Positions 37,521 through 46,609 of a stretch of 64,000 nucleotides of DNA are shown here, one piece after another. The stretch is from NCBI RefSeq assembly GCF_001742425.1, contig NZ_MJEH01000033.1, positions 62,001 to 126,000 on the forward strand, read 5' to 3'. The notes beneath the pieces are model-generated. The model did no database searches and had not been told where the DNA came from. It saw only the letters and a list, made by a program, of their open reading frames with translations. How positions within the stretch are numbered: position 1 is the stretch's first letter; each line of letters opens with the position of its first letter. This DNA comes from Bacillus solimangrovi. GTDB taxonomy: Bacteria > Bacillota > Bacilli > Bacillales > Bacillaceae_N. A program made the translations under genes and the position numbers.

Positions 37521-38276
37521 ATAAACGCATTTATTGGTCCATTAGCTTTTTCTTCAAAAAATTATTGTCCAATTTGCGATAATGGAATTCTTCTGAAGCT
37601 TTCATGGCGATATTATGTCTTCAACGAGAAACAAGAGAAGTTGTGTGATAAGTGTAAGAGTAATTTAGTCCCTATCACTGAAGAAACATGTATAAAATGT
37701 AGTCGCCCCGTAAACTCATTATCAGCTGATTACTACGTAGATGGAGTATGTTATGACTGTCAAAGGTGGGAAGAATCTAGTCAATGGACAGGGATGTTGG
37801 CGCAAAATGTTTCAGTATTCGAATACAATGAATTTATGAAAAATGTTGTGAACCAATGGAAGTTTCGAGGAGATTATGTAGTAATTGAAGCATTTAGACA
37901 GAGTCTCTTAAGTACTTTTTCTAAACACTATAAAGATAACGATCTATATCTTGTTCCAATCCCCTTAAGTGAAAAGCGCCTCTATGAACGAGGATTTAAT
38001 CAATCGGCCGCACTTGCTGAACTGCTAGATTATCCGATAGTTAATTTGTTAAAACGAACTGAAAGTGAAGAGAAGCAAAGTCAAAAGTCAAGAGAAGAAC
38101 GTATACATACGAGTTCCCCATTTTCTCTTACCTCTGAGCTACACAGTCTACAAGACAAACATATCGTCTTAATAGATGATATCTATACAACAGGAACAAC
38201 CCTTCGTCATGCTGCGAAAACCTTATCACCTCACACATCGAAACGTATTCGATCCTTTACACTTATTCGTAGTTAA
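37521..38276 (+). CDS. comFC: ComFC phosphoribosyltransferase-family protein with no standard start codon at the expected place
   Basis: The conserved part has zinc-finger pairs YCPICDNG, LCDKCKSNL, CIKCSRPV and VCYDCQRW. Then come FRGDYVVIEAFR, LVPIPLSEKRLYERGFNQSA and the PRPP loop VLIDDIYTTGTTLRHAAKTL. It is needed for natural transformation in Bacillus. The first standard in-frame start is TTG 37641, which would remove the first CxxC pair. The ribosome binding site AGGAGG (37507-37512) is 8 bases before ATA 37521. The TTG at 37516 is in another frame and hits a stop after one codon. So translation may start at ATA (251 residues), or the sequence has a small indel. Gene identity is sure, start is not. 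Confidence 0.85.
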   Translation: MNAFIGPLAFSSKNYCPICDNGILLKLSWRYYVFNEKQEKLCDKCKSNLVPITEETCIKCSRPVNSLSADYYVDGVCYDCQRWEESSQWTGMLAQNVSVFEYNEFMKNVVNQWKFRGDYVVIEAFRQSLLSTFSKHYKDNDLYLVPIPLSEKRLYERGFNQSAALAELLDYPIVNLLKRTESEEKQSQKSREERIHTSSPFSLTSELHSLQDKHIVLIDDIYTTGTTLRHAAKTLSPHTSKRIRSFTLIRS

Positions 38277-38358
38277 GAAAGTGGGCTATGCTTCAGCTTA
38301 CCTAGAATTTGTCGATATAGTATAATAAAAGAAAAGAATCGTGATGGGGGGATATAAC

Positions 38359-38781
38359 ATGGCGGAATTGGCAAATTGCCCGAAGTGCGATCGATTATTT
38401 GTACAAAACCTTAGTGGGATTTGTGAAACCTGTAGACGAGAGGAAGATAAACAATTTGATATTGTTTATAAATATATTCGTAAGAAAGAAAATCGTAGTG
38501 CGACGATTCAGCAAATTCATACAGACACAGGTGTAGCAGAAGAAACAATTATGAGATTCGTGAAGGAAGGTCGTCTAAGAACAACACAGTTTCCTAACGT
38601 TGGATATGGATGTAAACGTTGTGGAACAATCATTCGGGAAGGTGAAATGTGTGTAGAGTGCGTGAGAACCATTAAGGATGATTTGCATCGTTATAAACGT
38701 GAGAGTGAAAGAAAAGAAGCAACAGAAAAACAACACACGTATTATTCTATGGTTGATGAGAAAATCAGACGAAAAAAATAA
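38359..38781 (+). CDS. yvyF: Flagellar operon protein YvyF (TIGR03826-type)
   Basis: This protein has about 140 residues from ATG 38359, 7 bases after GGGGGG; GTG 38341 is less well placed. It has an N-terminal zinc ribbon (ANCPKCDRLF, GICETCRRE), a central winged-helix-like stretch (NRSATIQQIHTDTGVAEETI) and a second zinc pair (GCKRCGTIIREGEMCVECV). In B. subtilis it heads the yvyF-flgM-flgN-flgK-flgL operon. Possible promoter bases GTCGATAT/TATAAT lie at 38311-38326, but no convincing -35 is visible. Confidence 0.9.
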   Translation: MAELANCPKCDRLFVQNLSGICETCRREEDKQFDIVYKYIRKKENRSATIQQIHTDTGVAEETIMRFVKEGRLRTTQFPNVGYGCKRCGTIIREGEMCVECVRTIKDDLHRYKRESERKEATEKQHTYYSMVDEKIRRKK

Positions 38782-38801
38782 TTAAAAATATCTATAAGAT
38801 G

Positions 38802-38832
38802 CCGATACTATAGTTAGAGTAGTATCGGTTTT
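38802..38832 (+). terminator. Rho-independent terminator after yvyF
   Basis: CCGATACTA pairs perfectly with TAGTATCGG and is followed by TTTT. It would separate yvyF from flgM, which then needs its own promoter in the 110 bases that follow. Confidence 0.75.
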
Positions 38833-38944
38833 GTAGTTATATTAGTCTAAATGACATGAATAGCTCCGTTAATTATAAATAGAATTATCTCTATGAATAT
38901 AGGTATATCTTGAATTTAAACGAAAAAAGAAAAGGAGGTCTAAT

Positions 38945-39202
38945 ATGAACATTAATCGTATTAACTCAATGAGAATGAACCCTTATCAGAAGCAACAGGA
39001 GTTTCAAGAATCATTAAAAGCAGAGAAAAAGAAAGATGAAGTAAAGATATCTTCAGAAGCGAAGGAACTGCAGAAGGAAAGCTCAATTCAAACTGAACGT
39101 GATGAGAAGATAAAAGCGATAAAAGAAAAAGTTCAATCTGGAGATTATGAAGTTCATCCACATAAAATTGCACAAAAAATGTATGATTTTTGGACGGAAT
39201 AA
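38945..39202 (+). CDS. flgM: Anti-sigma-D factor FlgM
   Basis: This 85-residue protein starts behind AAAGGAGGT. The C-terminal half has the FlgM sigma-28-binding helices (EKIKAIKEKVQSGDYEV, HPHKIAQKMYDFW). FlgM holds sigma-D inactive until the hook-basal body is complete, then is exported or released. The sigma-D-like promoters at hag, flaG, fliD and the cassette are its likely indirect targets. Confidence 0.92.
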   Translation: MNINRINSMRMNPYQKQQEFQESLKAEKKKDEVKISSEAKELQKESSIQTERDEKIKAIKEKVQSGDYEVHPHKIAQKMYDFWTE

Positions 39203-39223
39203 GGAGAAAGAGGGGCGTATAGT

Positions 39224-39709
39224 TTGTCCATCGGAATTTTAGTCGAATCATTACAAAAGTTAATCAAGTTACATGAACAGTTATTTAAAATCGCAGAAAA
39301 GAAAACAGAGCTTATTAAAAATAATGAATTAGAAGAATTGCAACAATTAGTCAAGGTTGAAACAAAATATGTACAAGCGGTTCGTCAAATTGATAAGGCA
39401 CGTACACAGGCTGTTGATGAGTTACTAGATGGCAAATCAGATGAGAGAACACTTACAACTTGTATGCGTTTTGTTCCAAAGGAGAGTGCTGAAACTCTAC
39501 AGCGTTTGTTTGAACAATTGTCAGCACTACTGTCTCAACTAAAACGACAAAATGATCTGAATCAGCAACTTATACAGCATTCTTTGCAATTTGTTAATTT
39601 TTCGATTGATATGCTATTACCTGAACCAGATGAATTTAATTATGAAAGCCCGACAAAAGTGGATCGGAATGTTAATCAAGGGCGCTTCATTTTTGATTCG
39701 AAAGCGTAA
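39224..39709 (+). CDS. flgN: FlgN-type export chaperone (YvyG)
   Basis: This 161-residue helical protein starts at TTG 39224 behind GAGGGG. Heptad-rich N-terminal helices (LVESLQKLIKLHEQLFKIAE, KTELIKNNELEELQQLVKVE) match the FlgN family, which guards FlgK and FlgL before export. It lies directly before flgK. Confidence 0.88.
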   Translation: MSIGILVESLQKLIKLHEQLFKIAEKKTELIKNNELEELQQLVKVETKYVQAVRQIDKARTQAVDELLDGKSDERTLTTCMRFVPKESAETLQRLFEQLSALLSQLKRQNDLNQQLIQHSLQFVNFSIDMLLPEPDEFNYESPTKVDRNVNQGRFIFDSKA

Positions 39710-39726
39710 CGAACGGAGGAATAAGA

Positions 39727-41802
39727 GTGACTTCAACTTTTCATGGATTAGAGACTGCTATGCGTGCATTGAGTAGTCAGCAGGCGGCACTATATACAAC
39801 AGGTCATAATATCGCAAATGCGAATACACCAGGTTACACACGTCAAAGAGTGAATTTTACGCAAACGGAACCGTATCCAACCCCAGCTTTTAATACACCG
39901 AATATTCCTGGGCAAATTGGGACAGGTGTACAAGTTGGTGATATTCAACGTATGCGAGACGGATTTCTAGATATGCAATTTCGTGGTGAAAGTGCAAAGA
40001 ATGGCTATTGGGAAGCGAGGAGCCAAGTGTTATCCCAAATGGAAGATGTCATGAGTGAACCTTCTGAGGAAGGTTTAGCGAATATGATGGATCAGTTTTG
40101 GAATGCGTTGCAAGATTTAGCGGTGCAGCCTCAAGATGTAGGCGCAAGAAAAGTTGTTAAAGAGCAAGGGGTTGCATTAGCAGATACATTTAATTATATG
40201 TATGATTCCCTTAAATCAATTCAGAAAGATTATCGAAATGAAATTGGCGTAACAGAATCTGCAATTAATTCAATACTTCGTCAAATTAACCAAGTGAATA
40301 AAGAGATCGGTGCTGTTGAGCCACATGGTTATTTACCAAATGACTTATACGATGAGCGTGATCGCTTAGTTGATGAGCTATCTAGTCTCGTTGATATTAA
40401 GACTGTTTCAGTAGCAAGCGGAGGTAATGCTGCGGGTGGTGCTGAAGGATTGTATGACGTCTTTTTGGTAGATAGGACAGGTAAGATTTTAACCGATGAT
40501 AATGGAAGACAGATCAAGTTAATCGATGCACGATCACTTACAGCAACAGGTGTGAGTGTTCAGTATGAAAATAGAGCAGATGAAGATAGTCCTGTTCAGC
40601 AAATTAAATTTTTTCAATTAGATGAGAAATCATCTCGTTTTGAAGGTATTGTCGATCCAGACTCTGCAACTGGAACTTTTGAACTTAATAGCTTCAATAG
40701 CTTTGATTCGAATGGGAAGTTGAAGGCATTCATCGAGGGGTATGGCTACATAGATGACCCTACACCTACCAATCGAAAGAGTGGAGATGAACAGGTGAAA
40801 GGGTTATATCCTGAAATGATGGCCGACCTTGATGAGATGGCATTTTCTTTTGCTAATCATTTCAACCTCATTCACCAATCAGGGTGGAGCATTAATGATA
40901 TCGAAAATGGCAATCAATCGAAAAAGAACTTTTTCGATTACGCAGGAAGTGTAATGCCGACAAAAGATAACCCGAAAGGTGCTGCAGCAAATATAAAAGT
41001 ATCGGCAGCGATTATTGAAGATACGGATAATATTGCAGCTGCTGCGGAAGGTAATGTGCTTGCAGGTGCGATGGTGCGTGATAACGTAGAGGTAGGCACT
41101 GTTGGTAACCCAGGTGTTACAGGTGTGTATGATAGGCTTGCAAGTAGCGGTGCTAATTCTACAGGACAAACTGATTTGCCAGCAAATGCAGAAAAAATTC
41201 AAATCGATGCATCGTATGATGAATCGACAAATCAATGGATATATACGGTTATACCATTGGATAATAAAGGAAAAGAAATTGATATGGATCCGAATACACC
41301 AGCAATCGATGGATTTCCATTAGTTACTTCAAGCTCAAACGAAGTAGAACTGTACGGTGTGAAAATTGATGTATCGAATGTAACAATTGCCGATGATAAT
41401 ACAGGTATTCAGACATGGACATTTACGTTCGCAGCAGAAGGCAATCAAGCTGTCGATGATGCATTTGTTGGAAATGGCTCAAATGCACTTGCACTTGCAG
41501 ATGCGAAAGATGATGTTATCAACTATGACGGCATCTTAACGACGGTTCATTCTTTCTATCAAGGTATTATTGGTGATATGGGTGTAAATGCTTCAGAATC
41601 AAACCGTATGTTAGATGTGACTCAATCATTAAAAGATTCTGTTGATAATCGTCGCATGTCAACGAGTAGTGTCTCATTAGATGAAGAAATGACAAATATG
41701 ATTAAGTTCCAGCATGCCTATAATGCGGCAGCTCGAAATATAACGGCTGTTGATGAAATGTTAGATACGATCATTAACGGAATGGGCCGTGTAGGTAGAT
41801 AA
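39727..41802 (+). CDS. flgK: Flagellar hook-associated protein 1, FlgK
   Basis: This 691-residue hook-filament junction protein starts at GTG behind GGAGG. N-terminal rod/hook motif: STFHGLETAMRALSSQQAAL then TTGHNIANANTPGYTRQRVN. C-terminal motif: SLDEEMTNMIKFQHAYNAAA. It is longer than B. subtilis FlgK (about 507), with an acidic insert in the middle (about residues 380-610, rich in Asp, Asn and Ala). It is followed 16 bases later by flgL. Confidence 0.95.
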   Translation: MTSTFHGLETAMRALSSQQAALYTTGHNIANANTPGYTRQRVNFTQTEPYPTPAFNTPNIPGQIGTGVQVGDIQRMRDGFLDMQFRGESAKNGYWEARSQVLSQMEDVMSEPSEEGLANMMDQFWNALQDLAVQPQDVGARKVVKEQGVALADTFNYMYDSLKSIQKDYRNEIGVTESAINSILRQINQVNKEIGAVEPHGYLPNDLYDERDRLVDELSSLVDIKTVSVASGGNAAGGAEGLYDVFLVDRTGKILTDDNGRQIKLIDARSLTATGVSVQYENRADEDSPVQQIKFFQLDEKSSRFEGIVDPDSATGTFELNSFNSFDSNGKLKAFIEGYGYIDDPTPTNRKSGDEQVKGLYPEMMADLDEMAFSFANHFNLIHQSGWSINDIENGNQSKKNFFDYAGSVMPTKDNPKGAAANIKVSAAIIEDTDNIAAAAEGNVLAGAMVRDNVEVGTVGNPGVTGVYDRLASSGANSTGQTDLPANAEKIQIDASYDESTNQWIYTVIPLDNKGKEIDMDPNTPAIDGFPLVTSSSNEVELYGVKIDVSNVTIADDNTGIQTWTFTFAAEGNQAVDDAFVGNGSNALALADAKDDVINYDGILTTVHSFYQGIIGDMGVNASESNRMLDVTQSLKDSVDNRRMSTSSVSLDEEMTNMIKFQHAYNAAARNITAVDEMLDTIINGMGRVGR

Positions 41803-41818
41803 GGATGGTGAGTAACGG

Positions 41819-42964
41819 ATGCGTGTAACACAATCAATGCTAACAAATAGTAACTTAACGTATATAAGTAATAACTATGAACGGTTAGGGAAAGTTCAAG
41901 ATCAACTCAATACAGGAAAGAAAATTACGAAACCTTCAGATGACCCAGTTGTTGCAATGAAAGGAATGCGATATCGCAGTGAGGTTGTAGAAATTGAACA
42001 ATTTCAACGTAACTTAACTGAAGGATATTCATGGATGGACAATGCTGATCAAGCGTTGGGAGAAGCAGGTGACATCCTCAATCGAGTTCGTGAGCTCGTG
42101 ACACAAGCGGCTAACGATAGTTATACAGAAGAAGATCGAGCGAATATTGCAAAGGAAATTAACCAATTAAAGCAGCATCTTGCGGATATAGCAGATACGA
42201 AGGTTGGAAATAAATATATTTTTAACGGAACGAATACGAGTGAATCCCCAATTAACGAGGCTTTCATGGATATTGAATATGGAGAATTTGCAACGGATCT
42301 TGACTTAGGCAATGGGAATCAGTATGTGATGACATATCAAGGAAAACCTTATTCGTTTAAAGAAGTGAGTGGGACAGAATTTACGTTTGAAGCTCCTGAT
42401 AGTCAAAGAATTACGATCGATCGCGCATCAGATGAAATCGTTCATACATTTGAAGAATTACCAAACGGGAGTAGTACTCCTTTTGAAGTGAATGAATCGA
42501 TCAGTTCAGATCAATTGGTTTTCACGAGCCAAGATGCTGTGTCTAGGAATACACAGGATGTAGAAATTGAAGTGATGAAGGGCGTTACAATTCCAATTAA
42601 TGTTCGTGCACAAGAAGCTTTTTCACAAGAAATGTTTGGACTGATGACATCTATTGAGAAGATGCTCGTTAATACGACTACAGAAGCAAGTGATCTAGAT
42701 GAATCACTCGATCAAATTGATGACGTATTAAATGGTGTTGTTAATACGAGAGCAGAATTGGGAGCGAGACAAAATCGTATTGAGATGGTAGAAGCACGTT
42801 TGTCAACTCAGGAAATTGTTGCGAAAAAAACCGTTTCAGAAAATGAAGATATTGATTTCGAGAAGGCAATCATGGACCTGCAAACACAAGAGAGTCTTCA
42901 TCGAGTTGCATTAGCAGCAGGTGCACGTATTATTCAACCGACGTTAATGGATTTTCTCAGATAA
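41819..42964 (+). CDS. flgL: Flagellar hook-associated protein 3, FlgL
   Basis: This 381-residue flagellin-like junction protein starts behind AAGGATGG. The N-terminus MRVTQSMLTNSNLTYISNNY and TGKKITKPSDDPVVAMKGMR, and the C-terminal ARQNRIEMVEARLSTQE with EKAIMDLQTQESLHRVALAA, are typical. It is larger than B. subtilis FlgL (about 298), the extra being an acidic central domain. A hairpin terminator follows at once. Confidence 0.95.
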   Translation: MRVTQSMLTNSNLTYISNNYERLGKVQDQLNTGKKITKPSDDPVVAMKGMRYRSEVVEIEQFQRNLTEGYSWMDNADQALGEAGDILNRVRELVTQAANDSYTEEDRANIAKEINQLKQHLADIADTKVGNKYIFNGTNTSESPINEAFMDIEYGEFATDLDLGNGNQYVMTYQGKPYSFKEVSGTEFTFEAPDSQRITIDRASDEIVHTFEELPNGSSTPFEVNESISSDQLVFTSQDAVSRNTQDVEIEVMKGVTIPINVRAQEAFSQEMFGLMTSIEKMLVNTTTEASDLDESLDQIDDVLNGVVNTRAELGARQNRIEMVEARLSTQEIVAKKTVSENEDIDFEKAIMDLQTQESLHRVALAAGARIIQPTLMDFLR

Positions 42965-42965
42965 G

Positions 42966-42992
42966 GAGCTGTCATTATAGACAGCTCTTTCT
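42966..42992 (+). terminator. Terminator after flgL
   Basis: GAGCTGTC and GACAGCTC form a perfect 8-bp stem with loop ATTATA, followed by TTTCTTTC. It may attenuate reading into yviE-fliW-csrA. Confidence 0.75.
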
Positions 42993-43054
42993 TTCAATCT
43001 AATTTTTATGAAAATTAACTAATGATGATGTGGTGTTGCTGAGAGAGGTGGATG

Positions 43055-43639
43055 ATGTTGAACTTGCCAAAGATTCAAATCCAACAAACACAAGCTGAAA
43101 TCGGAATTAGACAATCAAGACCCCAAATGACGATGAGACAGCCGAAAGCAATCATAGACATTAACCAACCACTGCCTGAAATTGAGATCGTTAATGAATT
43201 TGGGAAACTTTCTATCGATCAATCTGCGGCATTTGCCCAAGCCGATGTGAAGCACATCTTCGAACGCATACAGGAGTGGGCTCAAAAGGGAGAACAAGCA
43301 GCATTGCAAGCTACTGCGAAGGCTGCACAAGAAGGCACTAAGCTGATGCGTATTGAAAATGAAGGCAATCCAATTGTGTCAATCGCAGCTGAAGATAGTG
43401 TCCTTTATCCGACGAGAGGCTTTCAAATCGGATACGTTCCAAAAAGTACAACAGATGTGAAGCATCATTTTGAACGTGGAGAGTTTCAAGTGAAGGTACA
43501 AAGTTATACACCGAATATATCTATTAAACCGCAGTATCCGATTATAGAAATACCCAAGTGGCAGACTGACGTTTATTTGAAAGCGAAATCGTCAATTTCC
43601 TTCAATGTTGTTGGTGGAAAAGTCGATTATCAATATTGA
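43055..43639 (+). CDS. yviE: YviE-type protein (DUF6470)
   Basis: This protein has about 194 residues and is Gln/Ile-rich: PKIQIQQTQAEIGIRQSRPQ, then NQPLPEIEIVNEFG. It sits between flgL and fliW exactly as yviE does in B. subtilis. The start is uncertain between ATG 43052 and 43055 because of the close ribosome binding site. Function unknown. Confidence 0.88.
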   Translation: MLNLPKIQIQQTQAEIGIRQSRPQMTMRQPKAIIDINQPLPEIEIVNEFGKLSIDQSAAFAQADVKHIFERIQEWAQKGEQAALQATAKAAQEGTKLMRIENEGNPIVSIAAEDSVLYPTRGFQIGYVPKSTTDVKHHFERGEFQVKVQSYTPNISIKPQYPIIEIPKWQTDVYLKAKSSISFNVVGGKVDYQY

Positions 43640-43653
43640 AAAGTGGTGCGAAA

Positions 43654-44103
43654 ATGATTATTCAAACGAAATATCTTGGTGAACAGGAAGTTGCTACAGA
43701 GAACATCTGGACATTTGAAGAAGGGATTCCAAGCTTTGAAGATGAGAAAGAATTTGCATTCATGCAAATGTCTACGGATGCACCCTTCTATGCGTTGCAA
43801 TCCATAAATACCCCTGATTTAACATTTGTTGTAATAAATCCGTTCGAATTCAATCAAGCGTATGAGTTCAAACTATCAGACAGTGTGATTAGGCAACTAA
43901 ACATAAATGATAAACAAGATGTGCAAGTTTTTGTCATTCTTACGATCGCTGAACCGTTTGAGCGTACAACAGCAAATCTACAAGCACCGATAATTGTTAA
44001 TACAAAGACGAAACATGCGAAGCAGGTTGTGTTGATTGATGAGAAATATTTGACGAAACATCTATTATTTCAAACCGTATCTTCACTATCGAAGGAGGGC
44101 TAA
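43654..44103 (+). CDS. fliW: Flagellar assembly factor FliW
   Basis: ATG 43654 gives 149 residues with the canonical start [12 protein letters not shown]; the TTG at 43636 adds an unlikely extension. Motifs are [46 protein letters not shown] and [11 protein letters not shown]. FliW binds free flagellin or CsrA in a partner switch: when flagellin is low it sequesters CsrA and hag translation proceeds. csrA starts 2 bases after its stop. Confidence 0.94.
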   Translation: MIIQTKYLGEQEVATENIWTFEEGIPSFEDEKEFAFMQMSTDAPFYALQSINTPDLTFVVINPFEFNQAYEFKLSDSVIRQLNINDKQDVQVFVILTIAEPFERTTANLQAPIIVNTKTKHAKQVVLIDEKYLTKHLLFQTVSSLSKEG

Positions 44104-44105
44104 GC

Positions 44106-44333
44106 ATGCTTGTTCTAACGAGAAAACGAAATGAATCAATTAAAATTGGTGATGAAATTGAAGTTGAAGTGTTAGCGGTTGATGGCGAACAAGTGAAGCT
44201 TGGTATTAAAGCCCCAAAGCATATTGATATTCATCGGAAAGAAGTCTATCTATCAATTCAAGCAGAAAATAAAGCCGCGGCACTCACATCAATCGAAGCA
44301 TTTAATCAATTCCAAAAAAATTTTAAAAAATAA
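44106..44333 (+). CDS. csrA: Translational regulator CsrA
   Basis: This 75-residue RNA-binding dimer starts [20 protein letters not shown] and has [18 protein letters not shown] with the conserved Arg. It blocks ribosome access at GGA motifs. Its prime candidate target is the hag leader 100 bases downstream, which has a GGA loop and a GGAGG ribosome binding site. Confidence 0.96.
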   Translation: MLVLTRKRNESIKIGDEIEVEVLAVDGEQVKLGIKAPKHIDIHRKEVYLSIQAENKAAALTSIEAFNQFQKNFKK

Positions 44334-44344
44334 GTAAAGAAAGC

Positions 44345-44371
44345 TAAAAAATAGAGCAAAAGTACCGATAT
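44345..44371 (+). promoter_or_regulatory. Sigma-D promoter of hag
   Basis: TAAA (44345-44348), exactly 15 bases, then ACCGATAT (44364-44371) matches the sigma-D consensus except for the first base of the -10 box. It lies 105 bases before the hag start. Confidence 0.85.
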
Positions 44372-44388
44372 AGTAACTGTAAGTGAAC

Positions 44389-44420
44389 TAGTGTTAGACC
44401 TACGGCCGAGGCTAACACTA
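44389..44420 (+). other. 9-bp hairpin in the hag 5' leader
   Basis: TAGTGTTAG pairs with CTAACACTA with a GC-rich loop (CCTACGGCCGAGG). It is expected near the 5' end of the hag mRNA and probably stabilises the transcript. Confidence 0.7.
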
Positions 44421-44434
44421 TGAAACTATAATAA

Positions 44435-44467
44435 CCACATGGATGTGGGAAATGGATCTCAAGGAGG
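44435..44467 (+). promoter_or_regulatory. CsrA-type operator in the hag leader
   Basis: CCACATGGATGTGG (44435-44448) folds into a 5-bp stem with GGA exposed in a TGGA loop, the preferred CsrA site. A further GGA is at 44454, and the ribosome binding site GGAGG is at 44463-44467. Two sites bridged by one CsrA dimer is the arrangement described for B. subtilis hag. Confidence 0.75.
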
Positions 44468-44475
44468 AATAACAC

Positions 44476-46473
44476 ATGATTATTAATCATAATTTATCGG
44501 CAATGAACACATATCGTCAAATGGGTAATGCAAACAAAGCGAATGCGAATTCAATGGAGAAATTATCATCAGGTCTTCGTATTAATCGTGCAGGAGATGA
44601 CGCAGCAGGTTTAGCAATCTCTGAAAAAATGCGTGCACAAGTACGTGGATTGGATCAAGCTAGCCGTAACGCGCAAGATGGTATCTCTCTTATTCAAACT
44701 GCTGAAGGTGCTTTACAAGAAACACACTCAATTCTTCAACGTATGCGTGAACTAGCTGTTCAATCATCAAATGATACAGCGACAGATCCTGACCGTGAAG
44801 AAATGCAAAAAGAGATTTCACAACTTAAAGATGAAATCGATCGTATTTCTGGAACAACTGAATTCAATACAAAGACATTATTCGATGGTAGCTTAGAAAA
44901 AGCTGGATTATCTAAAGCTACAAAATTAGAGTCTATTCAATTAGATGGTACAGCTACACAAGGGACGGGTACTGGAGCCAATGCTCTTCAAGCTACAACA
45001 ACCATTTCTACAGGTGTTAATGATCAAATTAATCTAAATGTAGATGGTGCTGGTGCTCAAGCTATTACTATAGCACAAGGCCAATATACATCAAGAGAAG
45101 ATCTAGTTACTGCTGTTAACGATGCGATTGGTAATAATGCAAATCTAGCAGGTAAAGTTACTGCTGAGTTAACAAGTGATAACAAATTATCTTTTATTTC
45201 AGCAAGTACAGGAATGAATAGTGGGGTTGCAGTAACTGCAGTTAGTAATATCTCTGCAGGTCAGCTAGGTTTCTCAAGTGCAATTACAGATAGCACAGCT
45301 GCATATGCTCTTACAGCTGGAAATATTAATGTTACTGCTGGTGAAACTAGTTTAGACATTAAATTAGGTGCTCGTACTGCAGAAACGATTGATTTAACAA
45401 ATTATGGAATGTCTGACGGTGATACAGTAGGGGAAAATCAAGAGACTGTTGATGCTTTGCAAGCTGCATTCGATGATAAATTTGGAGCTGGTGCAGTTTC
45501 TGTTACATTTGAAGCTACGGGAGATACAGATTTAATTATTAAAAGTAGTTTAGGAGCTGTTTCACTTGCTGCTGGTTCAACTAACGACTTAGCATCTGCA
45601 TCTGGTACTTTTGCAAGCTCTTCTGTTGCAGGAAAGTCACAGACTTTCGCAGCCACATTCAACGCTGGTTCTTCTGTAGGAGGAGCAGATGCTACAGAAA
45701 CAGCTGGAGCAACTACTCGATTAGTTTCTTTAGGTGATGGATCTGGTAACAACTTAGGTCTTCAATCAGGTAACCAAATTAACATCAGTGTTATCGTTGG
45801 TGGCGAAGAAAAAACTGGCACATTTGCCGTAACTGGAACAAATACTCTTCAAGATTTAGCAGATTCAATTCGTGATACAATTGGTGGAACAGCTAATGTA
45901 ACAGTTGATTCTGATGGTCAATTACAAATTACAGGTCAACAAGGTGAAGCATTTGCTCTGTCTAACCTTACATTAACTGCACAAGTATCTGCTGCAGATT
46001 CTACAGAGATTGCTGGAAACTTTGCAAATAAATTAAGCTCGTATTCAGAAACTCAAGCTGCAGATGATAGCAAAGTTGATAGTTCATTATCATTCCACAT
46101 TGGCGCTAACCAAGGTCAAACGATGAAAGTGGACATTAACGAAATGAGTGTACAATCACTTTCATTATCATCTATCGATATTTCTTCACAGCAAGGTGCT
46201 GAAACTGGCATCTCTGTAATTAATAATGCAATTGAAACAGTATCTGCAGAGCGTTCTAAACTTGGTGCATTCCAAAACCGTTTAGAGCACACAATCAATA
46301 ACTTAGGAACGGCTTCTGAAAACTTAACTGCTGCGGAATCTCGTATCCGTGACGTAGATATGGCGAAGGAAATGATGAACCAAACGAAAGAAAGTATCCT
46401 TGCTCAAGCTTCTCAAGCAATGCTTGCAAAAGCGAACCAAAACCCACAAGGTGTACTTCAATTATTACGTTAA
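44476..46473 (+). CDS. hag: Main flagellin Hag
   Basis: This 665-residue flagellin starts behind AAGGAGGAATAACAC. N-terminal D0/D1 has INHNLSAMNTYRQMGNANKA and [20 protein letters not shown]. The C-terminus has [20 protein letters not shown] and [18 protein letters not shown]. The centre holds repeated Flagellin_IN-like modules (NVDGAGAQAITIAQGQYTSR; GEEKTGTFAVTGTNTLQDLA) and is rich in Ala, Thr, Ser and Asp with almost no Lys or Arg. It is about twice the length of B. subtilis Hag. Control probably combines sigma-D transcription with FliW/CsrA translation control. It differs from the large flagellin at 32 kb throughout the middle. Confidence 0.96.
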   Translation: MIINHNLSAMNTYRQMGNANKANANSMEKLSSGLRINRAGDDAAGLAISEKMRAQVRGLDQASRNAQDGISLIQTAEGALQETHSILQRMRELAVQSSNDTATDPDREEMQKEISQLKDEIDRISGTTEFNTKTLFDGSLEKAGLSKATKLESIQLDGTATQGTGTGANALQATTTISTGVNDQINLNVDGAGAQAITIAQGQYTSREDLVTAVNDAIGNNANLAGKVTAELTSDNKLSFISASTGMNSGVAVTAVSNISAGQLGFSSAITDSTAAYALTAGNINVTAGETSLDIKLGARTAETIDLTNYGMSDGDTVGENQETVDALQAAFDDKFGAGAVSVTFEATGDTDLIIKSSLGAVSLAAGSTNDLASASGTFASSSVAGKSQTFAATFNAGSSVGGADATETAGATTRLVSLGDGSGNNLGLQSGNQINISVIVGGEEKTGTFAVTGTNTLQDLADSIRDTIGGTANVTVDSDGQLQITGQQGEAFALSNLTLTAQVSAADSTEIAGNFANKLSSYSETQAADDSKVDSSLSFHIGANQGQTMKVDINEMSVQSLSLSSIDISSQQGAETGISVINNAIETVSAERSKLGAFQNRLEHTINNLGTASENLTAAESRIRDVDMAKEMMNQTKESILAQASQAMLAKANQNPQGVLQLLR

Positions 46474-46488
46474 TAGATGTAAGGAAAA

Positions 46489-46518
46489 GAACTCTAGCAT
46501 TGCTAGAGTTCTTTTTTT
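46489..46518 (+). terminator. Rho-independent terminator after hag
   Basis: GAACTCTAGC and GCTAGAGTTC form a perfect 10-bp stem with loop ATT, then seven T. Confidence 0.95.
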
Positions 46519-46609
46519 GAAAAGTTTGTACATGAATTAATTCAATTGTTATGGATGTATATAAGAGTAACACTGACTCTAATTTTTATGTTATAAAAGG
46601 GGGATCTAA

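Noticed and set aside
38784-38809. Sigma-D promoter for flgM with GCCGATAC
   Set aside because: TAAA-N14-GCCGATAC is present, but the bases form the left arm of the yvyF terminator, so I call only the terminator.
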